Position numbers and translations under genes: made by a program. Positions 48,589 to 57,252 of a stretch of 64,000 bases of DNA are shown in pieces; position 1 is the stretch's first letter, and the number at the start of each line of letters is the position of its first letter. The DNA comes from Desulfovibrio sp. JC022 (GTDB taxonomy: Bacteria; Desulfobacterota; Desulfovibrionia; Desulfovibrionales; Desulfovibrionaceae): positions 62,001 to 126,000 of the forward strand of contig NZ_VOPZ01000010.1 of assembly GCF_010470665.1 (NCBI RefSeq), given 5' to 3'. The notes under the pieces were generated by a model. It was not told the DNA's origin. It was given only the letters and a program-made list of their open reading frames with translations, and did no database searches.

Positions 48589-49320
48589 ATGAATAAATCA
48601 ATCTTAAAAGAAGTTCAGTCACGGGCATACGAAATATGGAATTCAGCGGGTATACTTGATGAAAACATTGAAGTGAAAGCCCGCACCCTGTCCACAGAAG
48701 AAGCCATAGGCAATCCCGAAGGAGATGATTTCCCCCTGCTGCGAGGCAAGGAAAAACTTATGGAAGCGCAGTTCCGGGACTGCAAAGGACAGGCTTTTAC
48801 CGACCGCTACGGGGATTTCAGCAACACGTTGCGTGAAATAGCGGAAATGGACCTGAGTAACAATTTCCGACGGGCCATCTTTGTCTCTGCCTTGAACGCC
48901 GTGCAATGCAGCCTTGGCAAAGCGGACCGAACCATCCATTGTAAAGACGAAGGCCCGGCCCTGTGCGCTCCCAAGCTGGGGGATTACATTGAAGAAAAGT
49001 ACGGCAAACCCAAGCTGGGACTGGTCGGTTATCAACCAGCCATGATCAAAGCCCTTTCCGGGCGATTTGATATGCGCATTGTGGACCTCGACCCGGACAA
49101 TATCGGCAGCGTAAAATGCGGCATAACCGTGGAAGGACCGGACAACACCGCCGAAGTGCTGGATGATGTCAACCTGCTGATTGTCACCGGGTCAACCATT
49201 GTTAACGACAGCATCAACAATTTCCTGCGTGAGGACAAACCGACCATATTCTTTGGCACCACTGTTTCCGCCGCAGCGGAAATGATGGGCTGGCAACGAT
49301 TCTGCTGCCAAAGCTCCTAA
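48589..49320 (+). CDS. DUF364-family protein
   Basis: A 243-residue protein whose Rossmann-like C-terminal half fits DUF364: LGLVGYQPAMIKALSGRFDM, then LLIVTGSTIVNDSINNFLRE, then IFFGTTVSAAAEMMGW. The N-terminal half has FRRAIFVSALNAVQCSLGKA and CKDEGPALCAPKLGDYIEEK with two cysteines. Family members have been proposed to bind metals or chelates; function is not proven. It is the last gene of the mod operon (12 bp gap, AAGGA ribosome site), suggesting a role in Mo/W handling. A terminator follows. Confidence 0.85.
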   Translation: MNKSILKEVQSRAYEIWNSAGILDENIEVKARTLSTEEAIGNPEGDDFPLLRGKEKLMEAQFRDCKGQAFTDRYGDFSNTLREIAEMDLSNNFRRAIFVSALNAVQCSLGKADRTIHCKDEGPALCAPKLGDYIEEKYGKPKLGLVGYQPAMIKALSGRFDMRIVDLDPDNIGSVKCGITVEGPDNTAEVLDDVNLLIVTGSTIVNDSINNFLREDKPTIFFGTTVSAAAEMMGWQRFCCQSS

Positions 49321-49332
49321 TCACATCTGACA

Positions 49333-49371
49333 AAACCAGCCGGAATAATATCAAATTATCCCGGCTGGTTT
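49333..49371 (+). terminator. intrinsic terminator after the mod operon
   Basis: AAACCAGCCGG pairs with CCGGCTGGTTT around an AT-rich loop, about 13 bases past the DUF364 stop. The T run after it is short (TTTCC). Confidence 0.75.
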
Positions 49372-49447
49372 CCATTCTGCACAGCGAAGTTGCATTCCTG
49401 CACAACCCGCATGCAGCCTTGAATAACCCTGTTTCCATTCTGCACAG
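49368..49447. promoter_or_regulatory. three CATTC(C)TGCACA repeats, candidate activator sites
   Basis: GTTTCCATTCTGCACAG occurs at 49368-49384 and again at 49431-49447. A variant, CATTCCTGCACA, is at 49393-49404. They lie about 205-280 bp upstream of a sigma-54 type promoter at 49650, the usual distance for enhancer sites bound by an NtrC-family activator. The remaining 49448-49649 shows nothing else I can support. Confidence 0.6.
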
Positions 49448-49649
49448 TCTGCTTCTGACACATACCCATGTGACAACTGTCCCAAAATGACACACTCCTT
49501 ATGCAATCAGCTTTTTATGCGCATTTCCACACATTAAACTGAAAATTATATCATGCAAATAAAAGCCTGTAAAAATATTTCTAAAAATATTGATCCAGTC
49601 TTGAAAATCACATTTTCACCAACCCACCGTTATCATTAATTATATCATT

Positions 49650-49667
49650 TTGGACCTAATTTTGCTG
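49650..49667 (+). promoter_or_regulatory. sigma-54 type promoter of the aldehyde oxidoreductase cluster
   Basis: TTGGACCTAATTTTGCTG has GG at 49652-49653 and GC at 49664-49665, exactly ten bases apart, as in -24/-12 promoters. It would give a leader of about 300 nt before the gene at 49979. That leader holds a short CCCTT/AAGGG hairpin (about 49705-49719) but no motif I recognise as a riboswitch. Confidence 0.6.
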
Positions 49668-49978
49668 TAGATTCCATTCAATTGAGATGCGATCCACACA
49701 TCCCTTACCCTGCAAGGGCTGTGAGAGCTTGTCCAAAAACGAACGATTCCAAACCGCCAATATATTGGGGTTACTTGACTTATTATTCCCACTTGGACAT
49801 ATAAAACTCAAGCTCGTAAAGCTTCTCTCATAGAAGCCCCAGCTGATTTAGCATCTAAAATTATGTCTTTTTTGATATATCGAAAAAGATTTTACGGACA
49901 CGAAAACGGATTCAGGCTGCCGCCAAACAGATTACGCAGCTGCAACAACGAAACTATTTCAACCCGGAGCCTTAACTC

Positions 49979-50998
49979 ATGATGAAAACTGTTCCTGTTC
50001 AGGACTCCATCGGCAATGTCCTCTGCCATGACATGACCCGCATCGTCCCCGGCGAATACAAGGGCCCTGCCTTTAAAAAAGGACACATCATCACCCCGGA
50101 AGATATTCCGGTACTTTTGGAAATCGGCAAGGAGCATGTTTACATCCTGACCCTTGAAGATGGGCAGCTGCATGAAAACGATGCCGCAAGACGTATTGCC
50201 AGAGCTGTAGCGGGTCCGGGAATCACCCTCACCGACATCAGCGAAGGGCGCATTAACATGATCGCCTCTCCGGGGCTGCTCTGCATCAACGTAGAAGCCC
50301 TGAACCGCATCAATAGTATTGATGAAGTGGTTGTGGCGACCCTGCATAACGGTATCCAGATCACTGAATCACGCGAAGTTGCCGGAACCCGCGTTGTCCC
50401 GCTGGTCATTGAAGAAAACAAGATCGAACAGGTGGAAGAAATCTGCCGTGATTGCGGTCCTATCGTCAGCGTAAAGCCTTTCCGTAACCTCAAAGTGGGC
50501 CTGATCACCACCGGAAGCGAAGTCTACCACGGACGGATCAAGGACAAATTCGGTCCTGTTATCCGCAAAAAATTTTCCCAGCTTAATTCGGAAGTCATCG
50601 GCCAGACCTTTGTCAGCGATGATCCCGATATGACCAGCACCGCGATCCTCAAAGCAATTGATGACGGAGCGCAGATGGTGGTGGTCACCGGAGGCATGAG
50701 CGTCGACCCTGACGACCAGACCCCGGCTTCAATCAGGGCCACAGGTGCCGAAATCGTCACCTACGGGGCTCCTACCTTTCCCGGAGTAATGTTCATGCTC
50801 GGCTACCTGAACGGTGTACCCATCGTGGGTCTGCCGGGCTGTGTCATGTACTACCGGGCCAGTATTTTTGACCTAATTGTTCCGCGGATCGTGGCTGGTG
50901 AACGCCCCAACCGTATGGAAATCGCCGAATTGGGCCACGGTGGTTTCTGCGCCGGTTGCGACACCTGCCGCTACCCGCTGTGTTCTTTTGGAAAATAG
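49979..50998 (+). CDS. molybdopterin-binding protein (MoeA/MoaB-fold)
   Basis: A 339-residue protein with a C-terminal molybdopterin-binding fold: KVGLITTGSEVYHGRIKDKF, then GAQMVVVTGGMSVDPDDQTP, then GYLNGVPIVGLPGCVMYYRA. It lacks the full four-domain layout of MoeA and is shorter (about 400 usual). The C-terminus has a cysteine group, CAGCDTCRYPLC, which could bind a metal or cluster. It probably handles molybdopterin or Mo insertion for the adjacent Mop enzyme, 66 bp downstream. The second of two ATGs (49982) is also possible. Confidence 0.86.
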   Translation: MMKTVPVQDSIGNVLCHDMTRIVPGEYKGPAFKKGHIITPEDIPVLLEIGKEHVYILTLEDGQLHENDAARRIARAVAGPGITLTDISEGRINMIASPGLLCINVEALNRINSIDEVVVATLHNGIQITESREVAGTRVVPLVIEENKIEQVEEICRDCGPIVSVKPFRNLKVGLITTGSEVYHGRIKDKFGPVIRKKFSQLNSEVIGQTFVSDDPDMTSTAILKAIDDGAQMVVVTGGMSVDPDDQTPASIRATGAEIVTYGAPTFPGVMFMLGYLNGVPIVGLPGCVMYYRASIFDLIVPRIVAGERPNRMEIAELGHGGFCAGCDTCRYPLCSFGK

Positions 50999-51064
50999 AG
51001 GATAGTTCGACGCCTTTTCCAGGCGCCTGCTAATAAACAGCAGTAATTCAAGGAGGTTCTCCCC

Positions 51065-53788
51065 ATGCTTAAACGGACTCTAAAAGTTAACGGTGTAGAG
51101 AAATTCATCATATGTGAAAATGATGATTCCCTAGCCAGTGTTCTGCGCGAAAAGCTCGGTCTGCTCAGTGTTAAAATCGGTTGCGGAACCGGTCAGTGCG
51201 GTAGCTGCTCCGTCATCATCGACGGCAAGCTGAAACGTACCTGCAAGCTTGCAATGAAACGCGTTGAAGATTTCACCGAAGTCATTACCACCGAAGGTAT
51301 CGGTACTCCGAATCAATTGCACCCGATCCAGCTTGCATGGATTGCCCACGGCGGCGCACAGTGCGGTTTCTGTACCCCCGGTTTTGTTGTTTCCACCTAC
51401 GCCCTGCTCCTCGCCAATCCCAAGCCTTCCCGCTCTGACATCCGCGATTGGTTCCAGAAGCATCGCAACGCCTGCCGCTGCACCGGTTACAAACCGCTCG
51501 TTGACGCAGTTCAGGACGCAGCAGCAGTTATGCGCGGCGACATGAGCGAAGAAGAACTGATCTTCAAAATGCCCGAAGACCAGCGCATCTGGGGTTCCAA
51601 TTATCCCCGCCCCACCGCTGTTGCCAAAGTTACCGGTACTCTCGAATACGGTGCAGACCTCGGCCTGAACATGCCCGAAGGTTCCCTCAATTGCGCACTG
51701 GTACAGGCTGAAGTTTCCCACGCCAACATCATTTCCATCGACACCAGCGAAGCTGAAGCCATGGAAGGCGTTGAAAAAGTAGTTACCTACAAAGATATCA
51801 AGGGTAAGAACCGCATCACCGGCCTGATCACCTTCCCCACCAACAAAGGTGACGGTTGGGATCGCCCCATCCTTAACGATGAAAAGGTCTTCCAGTACGG
51901 CGACGCTATTGCCATTGTCTGCGCTACTTCCGAAAAAATCGCGAAAGCTGCAGCCAAACTGGTTAAAGTAGAACTGGAACAGCTGCCCGAATACATGAAC
52001 GCACCTGCCGCCATGGAAGAAGATGCCATGGAAATCCATCCCGGCACCCCCAACGTTTACTTTGAACAGAAAATCGTTAAGGGCGAAGAAACCGCTCCCA
52101 TCATGGACAAAGCAGACATTGTTCTCGAAGGCTCCTACTATGTACAGCGTCAGCCGCACATGCCCATCGAGCCGGATGTAGGTTTCGCTTTCCTCGATGA
52201 TGACGGCAAACTCAACATCCACTCCAAATCCATCGGCCTGCATCTGCACGCAGCAATGATCGCTCCCGGTCTCGGCATTGAGCTGGAAAACCTGATCATG
52301 GTCCAGAACTACGCCGGCGGTACCTTCGGTTACAAGTTCTCCCCCACCATGGAAGCACTGGTCGGCGCAGCCTGCCTCGCAACCGGCAAGCCTGTATTCC
52401 TGAATTACACTTGGGAACAGCAGCAGCAGTACACCGGTAAACGTTCACCCTTCTTTACCGACATCCGCCTTGCAGCAAGCAAAGACGGCGATCTGCTCGG
52501 CATGGAAACCGACTGGGTCTGCGACCACGGTCCCTACTCCGAATTCGGTGACCTGCTGACTCTGCGCGGTGCTCAGTTCATCGGTGCAGGTTACAAGCTG
52601 GAAAATATTCGCGGTCTCGGTAAAACCGTCTGCACCAACCACGCATGGGGTTCTGCTTTCCGTGGTTACGGTGCTCCTGAAACCGAATTCGGCTATGAAG
52701 TCATGATGGACGAACTGGCTGAAAAAATAGGTATGGACCCCTTTGATCTGCGCGAAAAGAACGTCTACCGTGAAAGCCTTGGCGACACCACACCTACCGG
52801 TTGTAAGCCTGAAGTATACTGCATGGAAGACATCTTCACACAGGGGCGTCCCAAGTATGAAGAGATGAAAAAATGGGCTGCTGAAGGAGCTGCCGAAGGT
52901 TTCAAACGCGGCGTTGGTATCGCAGTAGGTATCTACGGTTCCGGTCTTGACGGACCTGACACCGCAGAATCCGCTATCGAACTGAACAAAGACGGTTCCG
53001 TAACTCTCTACAACTGCTGGCATGACCACGGTCAGGGTGCGGACATCGGTTGTCTGGGTACTGCCCACGAAACCCTGCGCCCCCTCGGACTCGATCCTGA
53101 ACAGATCCATCTGGTCATGAACGATACCCGCACCTGCCCCAACGGCGGCCCCGCCGGCGGTAGCCGTTCACAGGTTGTTATCGGTAACGCAATCATCGCT
53201 GCCTGCCGCAACCTCATGGACGCAATGCGCAAGGCAGACAACTCCTACATGAGCTATGACGAAATGGTCGCAGCGGGCAAAGAGCTCCGTTACGATGGTA
53301 AATGGTCCGCTCCGGCCACCGATTGTGATGAAAACGGTCAGGGTAGCCCCTTTGCCTGCTACATGTACGGTCTGTTCATGTCCGGCGTAGAAGTTGAAAT
53401 CGCTACCGGTAAAGTTCAGGTAGAAAAGATGAAACTCATTGCCGACATCGGTAAGATCAACAACAAACTCGCTGTTGACGGCCAGATGTACGGCGGTCTT
53501 GCACAGGGTGTAGGCCTCGCACTTACCGAGGACTTCGAAGACATCAAGAAGCACGCAACCATGGTCGGTGCCGGCTTCCCCTACATCAAGCAGATCCCCG
53601 ATGATATCGAACTGGTCTACGTTGAGACCGATCGTCCCAACGGCCCCCACGGCGCATCCGGTGTCGGTGAGCTTCCGCTGACCACCCCGCACGCTTCCGT
53701 TATCAACGCTATCTACAATGCCTGCGGCGCACGCGTAACCCACCTCCCGGCTCGCCCCGAGAAGGTTCTCGCTGCCATGAAAGGCTAA
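51065..53788 (+). CDS. mop: molybdenum aldehyde oxidoreductase Mop
   Basis: The 907-residue enzyme has exactly the length of D. gigas MOP. The first plant-type 2Fe-2S cluster uses C40, C45, C48 and C60 (CGTGQCGSC), and the second uses CGFC and CRC near 100-139. The molybdopterin cytosine dinucleotide domains follow, and the active-site glutamate E869 is in GVGELPL. The enzyme oxidises aldehydes to acids with water. It is cytoplasmic or periplasmic by family debate; no signal peptide is visible here. GGAGG lies nine bases before the ATG. Codon use is strongly biased, as expected of a highly expressed gene. The genes around it are its likely maturation set. Confidence 0.97.
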   Translation: MLKRTLKVNGVEKFIICENDDSLASVLREKLGLLSVKIGCGTGQCGSCSVIIDGKLKRTCKLAMKRVEDFTEVITTEGIGTPNQLHPIQLAWIAHGGAQCGFCTPGFVVSTYALLLANPKPSRSDIRDWFQKHRNACRCTGYKPLVDAVQDAAAVMRGDMSEEELIFKMPEDQRIWGSNYPRPTAVAKVTGTLEYGADLGLNMPEGSLNCALVQAEVSHANIISIDTSEAEAMEGVEKVVTYKDIKGKNRITGLITFPTNKGDGWDRPILNDEKVFQYGDAIAIVCATSEKIAKAAAKLVKVELEQLPEYMNAPAAMEEDAMEIHPGTPNVYFEQKIVKGEETAPIMDKADIVLEGSYYVQRQPHMPIEPDVGFAFLDDDGKLNIHSKSIGLHLHAAMIAPGLGIELENLIMVQNYAGGTFGYKFSPTMEALVGAACLATGKPVFLNYTWEQQQQYTGKRSPFFTDIRLAASKDGDLLGMETDWVCDHGPYSEFGDLLTLRGAQFIGAGYKLENIRGLGKTVCTNHAWGSAFRGYGAPETEFGYEVMMDELAEKIGMDPFDLREKNVYRESLGDTTPTGCKPEVYCMEDIFTQGRPKYEEMKKWAAEGAAEGFKRGVGIAVGIYGSGLDGPDTAESAIELNKDGSVTLYNCWHDHGQGADIGCLGTAHETLRPLGLDPEQIHLVMNDTRTCPNGGPAGGSRSQVVIGNAIIAACRNLMDAMRKADNSYMSYDEMVAAGKELRYDGKWSAPATDCDENGQGSPFACYMYGLFMSGVEVEIATGKVQVEKMKLIADIGKINNKLAVDGQMYGGLAQGVGLALTEDFEDIKKHATMVGAGFPYIKQIPDDIELVYVETDRPNGPHGASGVGELPLTTPHASVINAIYNACGARVTHLPARPEKVLAAMKG

Positions 53789-53800
53789 TTAATTGAACTT

Positions 53801-53842
53801 AAGCCCGGACTCTGGTTTGATGCCGGAGTCCGGGCTTTTCTT
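53801..53842 (+). terminator. terminator after mop
   Basis: AAGCCCGGACTC pairs with GAGTCCGGGCTT, followed by TTCTT. It lies 12 bases past the mop stop. The following genes may be read through it or from a separate promoter. Confidence 0.85.
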
Positions 53843-53940
53843 GCCTCCGGCGGATCTGCCGACGGCCTCTCCGAGGGCCAGAGAAACTTTTTAAAAAAGC
53901 TTCTCTGGACTCTTCAAAAACTTTTAATAGGGCTTCGCCG
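53842..53940 (+). repeat. dispersed intergenic repeat, copy 1
   Basis: Conserved ends TGCCTCCGGCGG...CTCCGAGGGC and CAAAAACTTTTA...GGCTTCGCC surround a variable hairpin (CCAGAGAA/TTCTCTGG, 53879-53908). The inverted counterpart is at 57166-57246. It ends two bases before the next start codon. Confidence 0.7.
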
Positions 53941-53942
53941 TT

Positions 53943-56207
53943 ATGGATCAGAAGAATTTACGCGATTGGGAAGCAAAGTGTACTCAGGAAGAGCCGCCTA
54001 AATGTAAAGCTCGTTGTCCGCTGCATGTGGATGGACGGGAATTCTGCCGTCTTATGGCTGCGGGACAAATTGACAAAGCTTGGGCAGTACTATGTAAGAC
54101 CATGCCTTTTCCTTCGGTCAGTGCCAGAATCTGTGACGGGGACTGTCAAAACGACTGTCTGCGTGAACAAGTGGGCGGGGGGATCAACCTTGCCGCGCTG
54201 GAACGGTTTGCCGCCGAAAATGCCAAACGCTCCCCCATGATCCGGGCGTTGCCCCCCAAAGGCAAAAATGTCGCTGTTTTCGGTGCCCATCTTTCCGGGC
54301 TGTCCGCCGCTTGGGACCTCGGCAAAAAAGGCTTTACCGTTATTGTGTTCTGTGAAGACAAGTTACAGGGTTTCGAGAGTCTCCCGGCGGACCGGGTCAG
54401 CAATAAAATTATTGAAAAAGAACTGGCCCAGCTCGGCAAAATGAATGTTTCCTTTGCGGAGCACGGCAAACCAGATCCGCAAACTATTATGGCGGCCAAC
54501 GAGAGCTTCGACGCTGTTTTTGTCGATCCCCTTGCATACAACAGTACGCAGCTTGGAATAAGTGAAGTGGACCTAGGCACTTTGCAAACCAGCATTGATT
54601 TCCTGTTCGCCTCTCCGGATGTGGGCGATAAACCCCCCATTGAACTCATTGCCCTTGGGCGCAAGGGCGCGCTTTCCATTGAACGTAAGCTCCAGAATGC
54701 CTCCCTCACTGCCGGACGTGACCGCGAAGCCCCGTTTGAAACAAAACTTTTCACCAACATCAGTAAGACGGAAACAATCCCCCCCGTTGCAGTCCCTGAT
54801 GAAGGCTACTCACCGGAACAAGCCCTCGAGGAAGCCTCCCGCTGTCTGCTCTGCGAATGCATGGAATGTGTGAATAATTGTGCTTATCTGGAGGAGTTCA
54901 AGAGCTATCCCAAAGCTTATGCCCGCCAGATTTACAACAACGCATCCATTGTCATGGGCACCCGCATGGCCAATACCATGATCAACTCCTGCATGCTCTG
55001 CGGACTGTGCGAGAAGGTCTGTCCTGAAAATTTCGCCATGCAGGATATCGTCCTTGAAGCACGGCAGGATCTGGTGGAAAAAGGACACATGCCGCCATCG
55101 GCTCATGAATTCGCCTTCCGCGATATGGATTTTGCCGATTCTTCCCCCTGTGCGCTGGTTAAACACCAGCCGGGAACAACCCAAAGCAATCAGGCTTTCT
55201 TTCCCGGCTGCCAGCTGAGCGCGTCCGATCCCGGTGCAATTGAGCGTACCTACGCCCATCTCTGCTCAGTGCTGGACGGCGGAACCGGACTTCTGCTGCG
55301 CTGCTGCGGAGCTCCTGCGGACTGGGCCGGGCAAAAAGAGATGTTCGGACGCAAAATGGAATCCCTGAAACGGGATTGGGAATCCCTCGGTCGTCCGCAG
55401 ATTATCGCCGCCTGTCCCTCTTGCATTGAAAGCCTGCGCAAAGGATTGCCCGAAGTGGATGTCATTTCCCTGTGGACAGTCTTGAGTTCAGAACTAGGGC
55501 AGCTGAAACAGCACCCGGAAATGGCATTGCTTTCCCTGCAAGATCCCTGTTCGGCCCGCAACAATCATGAGCTGATGAATGATGTCCGCCTGCTGCTCAG
55601 CGGTCTGGACATTACTTTTGAAGAGCCGGAGCTTTCCGGTACTCACACCGAATGCTGCGGCTTTGGCGGTTTGCTGGCTAATGCCAATGAATCGCTTGCA
55701 GACAAAGTTGCCCGGCGCAGAGCTGAAAAGCTGGATTACGATGGCGTAACCTACTGCGCCATGTGCCGGGACATGCTTTCCAAGGCAGGGAAACGTTGCC
55801 AGCACATTCTCGATATTATCTTTCCCGACGGCAGCAAAGACCCTGCCGGACGTTTGGCACCCGGCTATTCCGCACGGCGTGAGAATAGAGTTCGCTTGAA
55901 GGAAACTCTTCTCCGGAAAACATGGAACGAACAACCGGAATCGCGCAGCGATTATGAATCCATCGCTGTTAAATTCACTGAAGAAGCCCGCAAAATGATG
56001 GAAGAGCGGCGCATTCTTTTATCCGATGTGCAGAAAACTCTGCATGCAGTGCAGGATTCAAAGCAAGTGCTGGAAAACACGGAAAACGGACACAATCTGG
56101 TACAGTTCCGTCCTGTCACGGTAACCTACTGGGTTGAATACGAGATGAAAGAAAATAACTATCTGGTCCATCGGGTCTGGTCCCATCGTATGCGGGTACT
56201 TGGATAA
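53943..56207 (+). CDS. Fe-S cluster/flavin-like oxidoreductase fusion of the Mop cluster
   Basis: A 754-residue multidomain protein. It has an N-terminal GltD-type Fe-S region (CKARCPLHVDGREFCRLM; CDGDCQNDCLRE, about 20-75). A dinucleotide-binding-like segment follows (VAVFGAHLSGLSAAWDLGKK, about 110), in which the usual GxGxxG is reduced to GxxxxG. Two ferredoxin-type clusters (CLLCECMECVNNC and CMLCGLCEKVCP) lie near 300-370. Then come two heterodisulfide-reductase-like CCG domains (FFPGCQLS...RCCGAP; LQDPCSAR...ECCGFGG). In the D. vulgaris cluster the equivalent is annotated as a pyridine nucleotide-disulfide oxidoreductase/dicluster-binding protein. It is a good candidate for the electron acceptor of Mop; the flavin part looks shortened. 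Confidence 0.83.
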   Translation: MDQKNLRDWEAKCTQEEPPKCKARCPLHVDGREFCRLMAAGQIDKAWAVLCKTMPFPSVSARICDGDCQNDCLREQVGGGINLAALERFAAENAKRSPMIRALPPKGKNVAVFGAHLSGLSAAWDLGKKGFTVIVFCEDKLQGFESLPADRVSNKIIEKELAQLGKMNVSFAEHGKPDPQTIMAANESFDAVFVDPLAYNSTQLGISEVDLGTLQTSIDFLFASPDVGDKPPIELIALGRKGALSIERKLQNASLTAGRDREAPFETKLFTNISKTETIPPVAVPDEGYSPEQALEEASRCLLCECMECVNNCAYLEEFKSYPKAYARQIYNNASIVMGTRMANTMINSCMLCGLCEKVCPENFAMQDIVLEARQDLVEKGHMPPSAHEFAFRDMDFADSSPCALVKHQPGTTQSNQAFFPGCQLSASDPGAIERTYAHLCSVLDGGTGLLLRCCGAPADWAGQKEMFGRKMESLKRDWESLGRPQIIAACPSCIESLRKGLPEVDVISLWTVLSSELGQLKQHPEMALLSLQDPCSARNNHELMNDVRLLLSGLDITFEEPELSGTHTECCGFGGLLANANESLADKVARRRAEKLDYDGVTYCAMCRDMLSKAGKRCQHILDIIFPDGSKDPAGRLAPGYSARRENRVRLKETLLRKTWNEQPESRSDYESIAVKFTEEARKMMEERRILLSDVQKTLHAVQDSKQVLENTENGHNLVQFRPVTVTYWVEYEMKENNYLVHRVWSHRMRVLG

Positions 56208-56276
56208 AAATATTTTTTTAAAATGAATTCATAAATATGCTTTTTATAGATGAGTGCTGGAAATAGGAGGTAGTTC

Positions 56277-56492
56277 ATGGGTACTTTAAAAGTTCTGGAT
56301 GAAGATTTTTCCTCGTGGAAGTGCGCCACATGCGGCAAAGCACTGCATCCCTCTCCTGTAGAGCTGGAATATCTGGACAGCAGATTTAATGTTGAATTGC
56401 CCAGCTGCCCGGATTGCGGATTCGTGCTCATTCCCGAAGATCTGGCACTGGGTAAAATGGCCGAAGTGGAGCGGATGCTGGAGGATAAATAA
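56277..56492 (+). CDS. small CxxC redox-type protein (DVU_1557 family)
   Basis: A 71-residue protein with two CxxC pairs, KCATCGK and SCPDCGF, likely a zinc ribbon or redox centre. AGGAGG lies upstream of the ATG. It belongs to the set of small proteins always found near this aldehyde oxidoreductase (recalled as the DVU_1557 family). It ends at the start of the methyltransferase gene (TAATG). The exact role is unknown. Confidence 0.8.
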   Translation: MGTLKVLDEDFSSWKCATCGKALHPSPVELEYLDSRFNVELPSCPDCGFVLIPEDLALGKMAEVERMLEDK

Positions 56493-57145
56493 TGAAGGGA
56501 ACCCCGCTCTGGGAAAGATCCATTCTACGTGACGCAGCCGGAAACACTCTGCGCCCCGGAGGATTCACCCTTACCGACCGGGCCGTAACCTTAACCGGAC
56601 TTCCCGTAAACGCACGGGTACTGGATGTGGGCTGCGGACTGGGCGCAACAGTTGAGCATCTGCGTACAAAACACGGCCTGAATGCCTGCGGCATGGATTA
56701 CTCCCCGCGCCAGCTTTCGGAAGCCCCGGCAGATTTACCGCTGACCCGCGCAGACGGTGCACATCTACCTTATACAGACTCCTGCTTTGACGCCATTTTT
56801 TGTGAATGCGTACTCTCTCTCATGCCGGACAAGGAACAGACCATCAGCGAATTCAAGCGGGTACTCACAGATGGCGGCAAGCTGATCATCAGCGACCTTT
56901 ACCGTCGCGGCAGCGGACAAATTCAATGTCTGGACGGTTCCTGCGCCAATTCTCCGCTCTATCTCGGGCGGATTGAACAAATTTTAAAGCAACAGGGTAT
57001 GCACATAACTGCCATAGAGGATTATTCCCGACTATTGGTGGAACTGGCTGCCAAATTGGTCTTTGCAGGAGACCCCCCCCCGGCGTCCGGGGGAAACTGC
57101 TGTGACCGCCCCGGCTACATGCTGATGATAGCGACTCAGAACTAA
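56492..57145 (+). CDS. class I SAM-dependent methyltransferase (DVU_1556 family)
   Basis: The 217-residue protein has the SAM-binding fold: motif I RVLDVGCGLGATVEHL (about 47-62), GMDYSPRQLSE (motif II), FDAIFCECVLSLMPD and LTDGGKLIISDLYRR. The C-terminal part has a cluster CCDRPGY. In the D. vulgaris cluster the equivalent is the DVU_1556 family. Its substrate is not known; a cofactor or peptide modified by the radical SAM protein is possible. It shares its start codon region with the preceding stop. Confidence 0.85.
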   Translation: MKGTPLWERSILRDAAGNTLRPGGFTLTDRAVTLTGLPVNARVLDVGCGLGATVEHLRTKHGLNACGMDYSPRQLSEAPADLPLTRADGAHLPYTDSCFDAIFCECVLSLMPDKEQTISEFKRVLTDGGKLIISDLYRRGSGQIQCLDGSCANSPLYLGRIEQILKQQGMHITAIEDYSRLLVELAAKLVFAGDPPPASGGNCCDRPGYMLMIATQN

Positions 57146-57165
57146 CCCACCCTCAAATATTTACA

Positions 57166-57246
57166 CGGCGAAGCCAAATAAAAGGTTTTGGGATTCTTAA
57201 ACCCTTTTGCAAAAGGGTTTAAGCCCTCGGAGAGCCGCCGGAGGCA
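57166..57246 (-). repeat. dispersed intergenic repeat, copy 2 (supplies a ribosome site)
   Basis: On the minus strand this reads TGCCTCCGGCGG...CTCCGAGGGC, then a hairpin (AAACCCTTTT/AAAAGGGTTT), then CAAAACCTTTTA...GGCTTCGCC, matching copy 1 at 53842-53940. On the plus strand its end provides GGAGG nine bases before the ATG at 57253. Confidence 0.72.
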
Positions 57247-57252
57247 TCAATA

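Noticed and set aside
49668-49978. A molybdenum cofactor riboswitch in the ~300-nt leader
   Set aside because: Only a short CCCTT/AAGGG hairpin is visible. I could not find the multi-stem layout expected of the Moco motif; a covariance search would decide.
49863-49982. A 39-codon frame (MSFLIYRKRF...) in the leader before the molybdopterin-binding protein
   Set aside because: No ribosome site lies upstream and the composition is not protein-like enough. A leader peptide is possible but unsupported.
51131-52249. A 372-codon open frame on the minus strand inside mop
   Set aside because: It is the complement of a strongly biased coding sequence. The plus frame encodes Mop with all cluster ligands.
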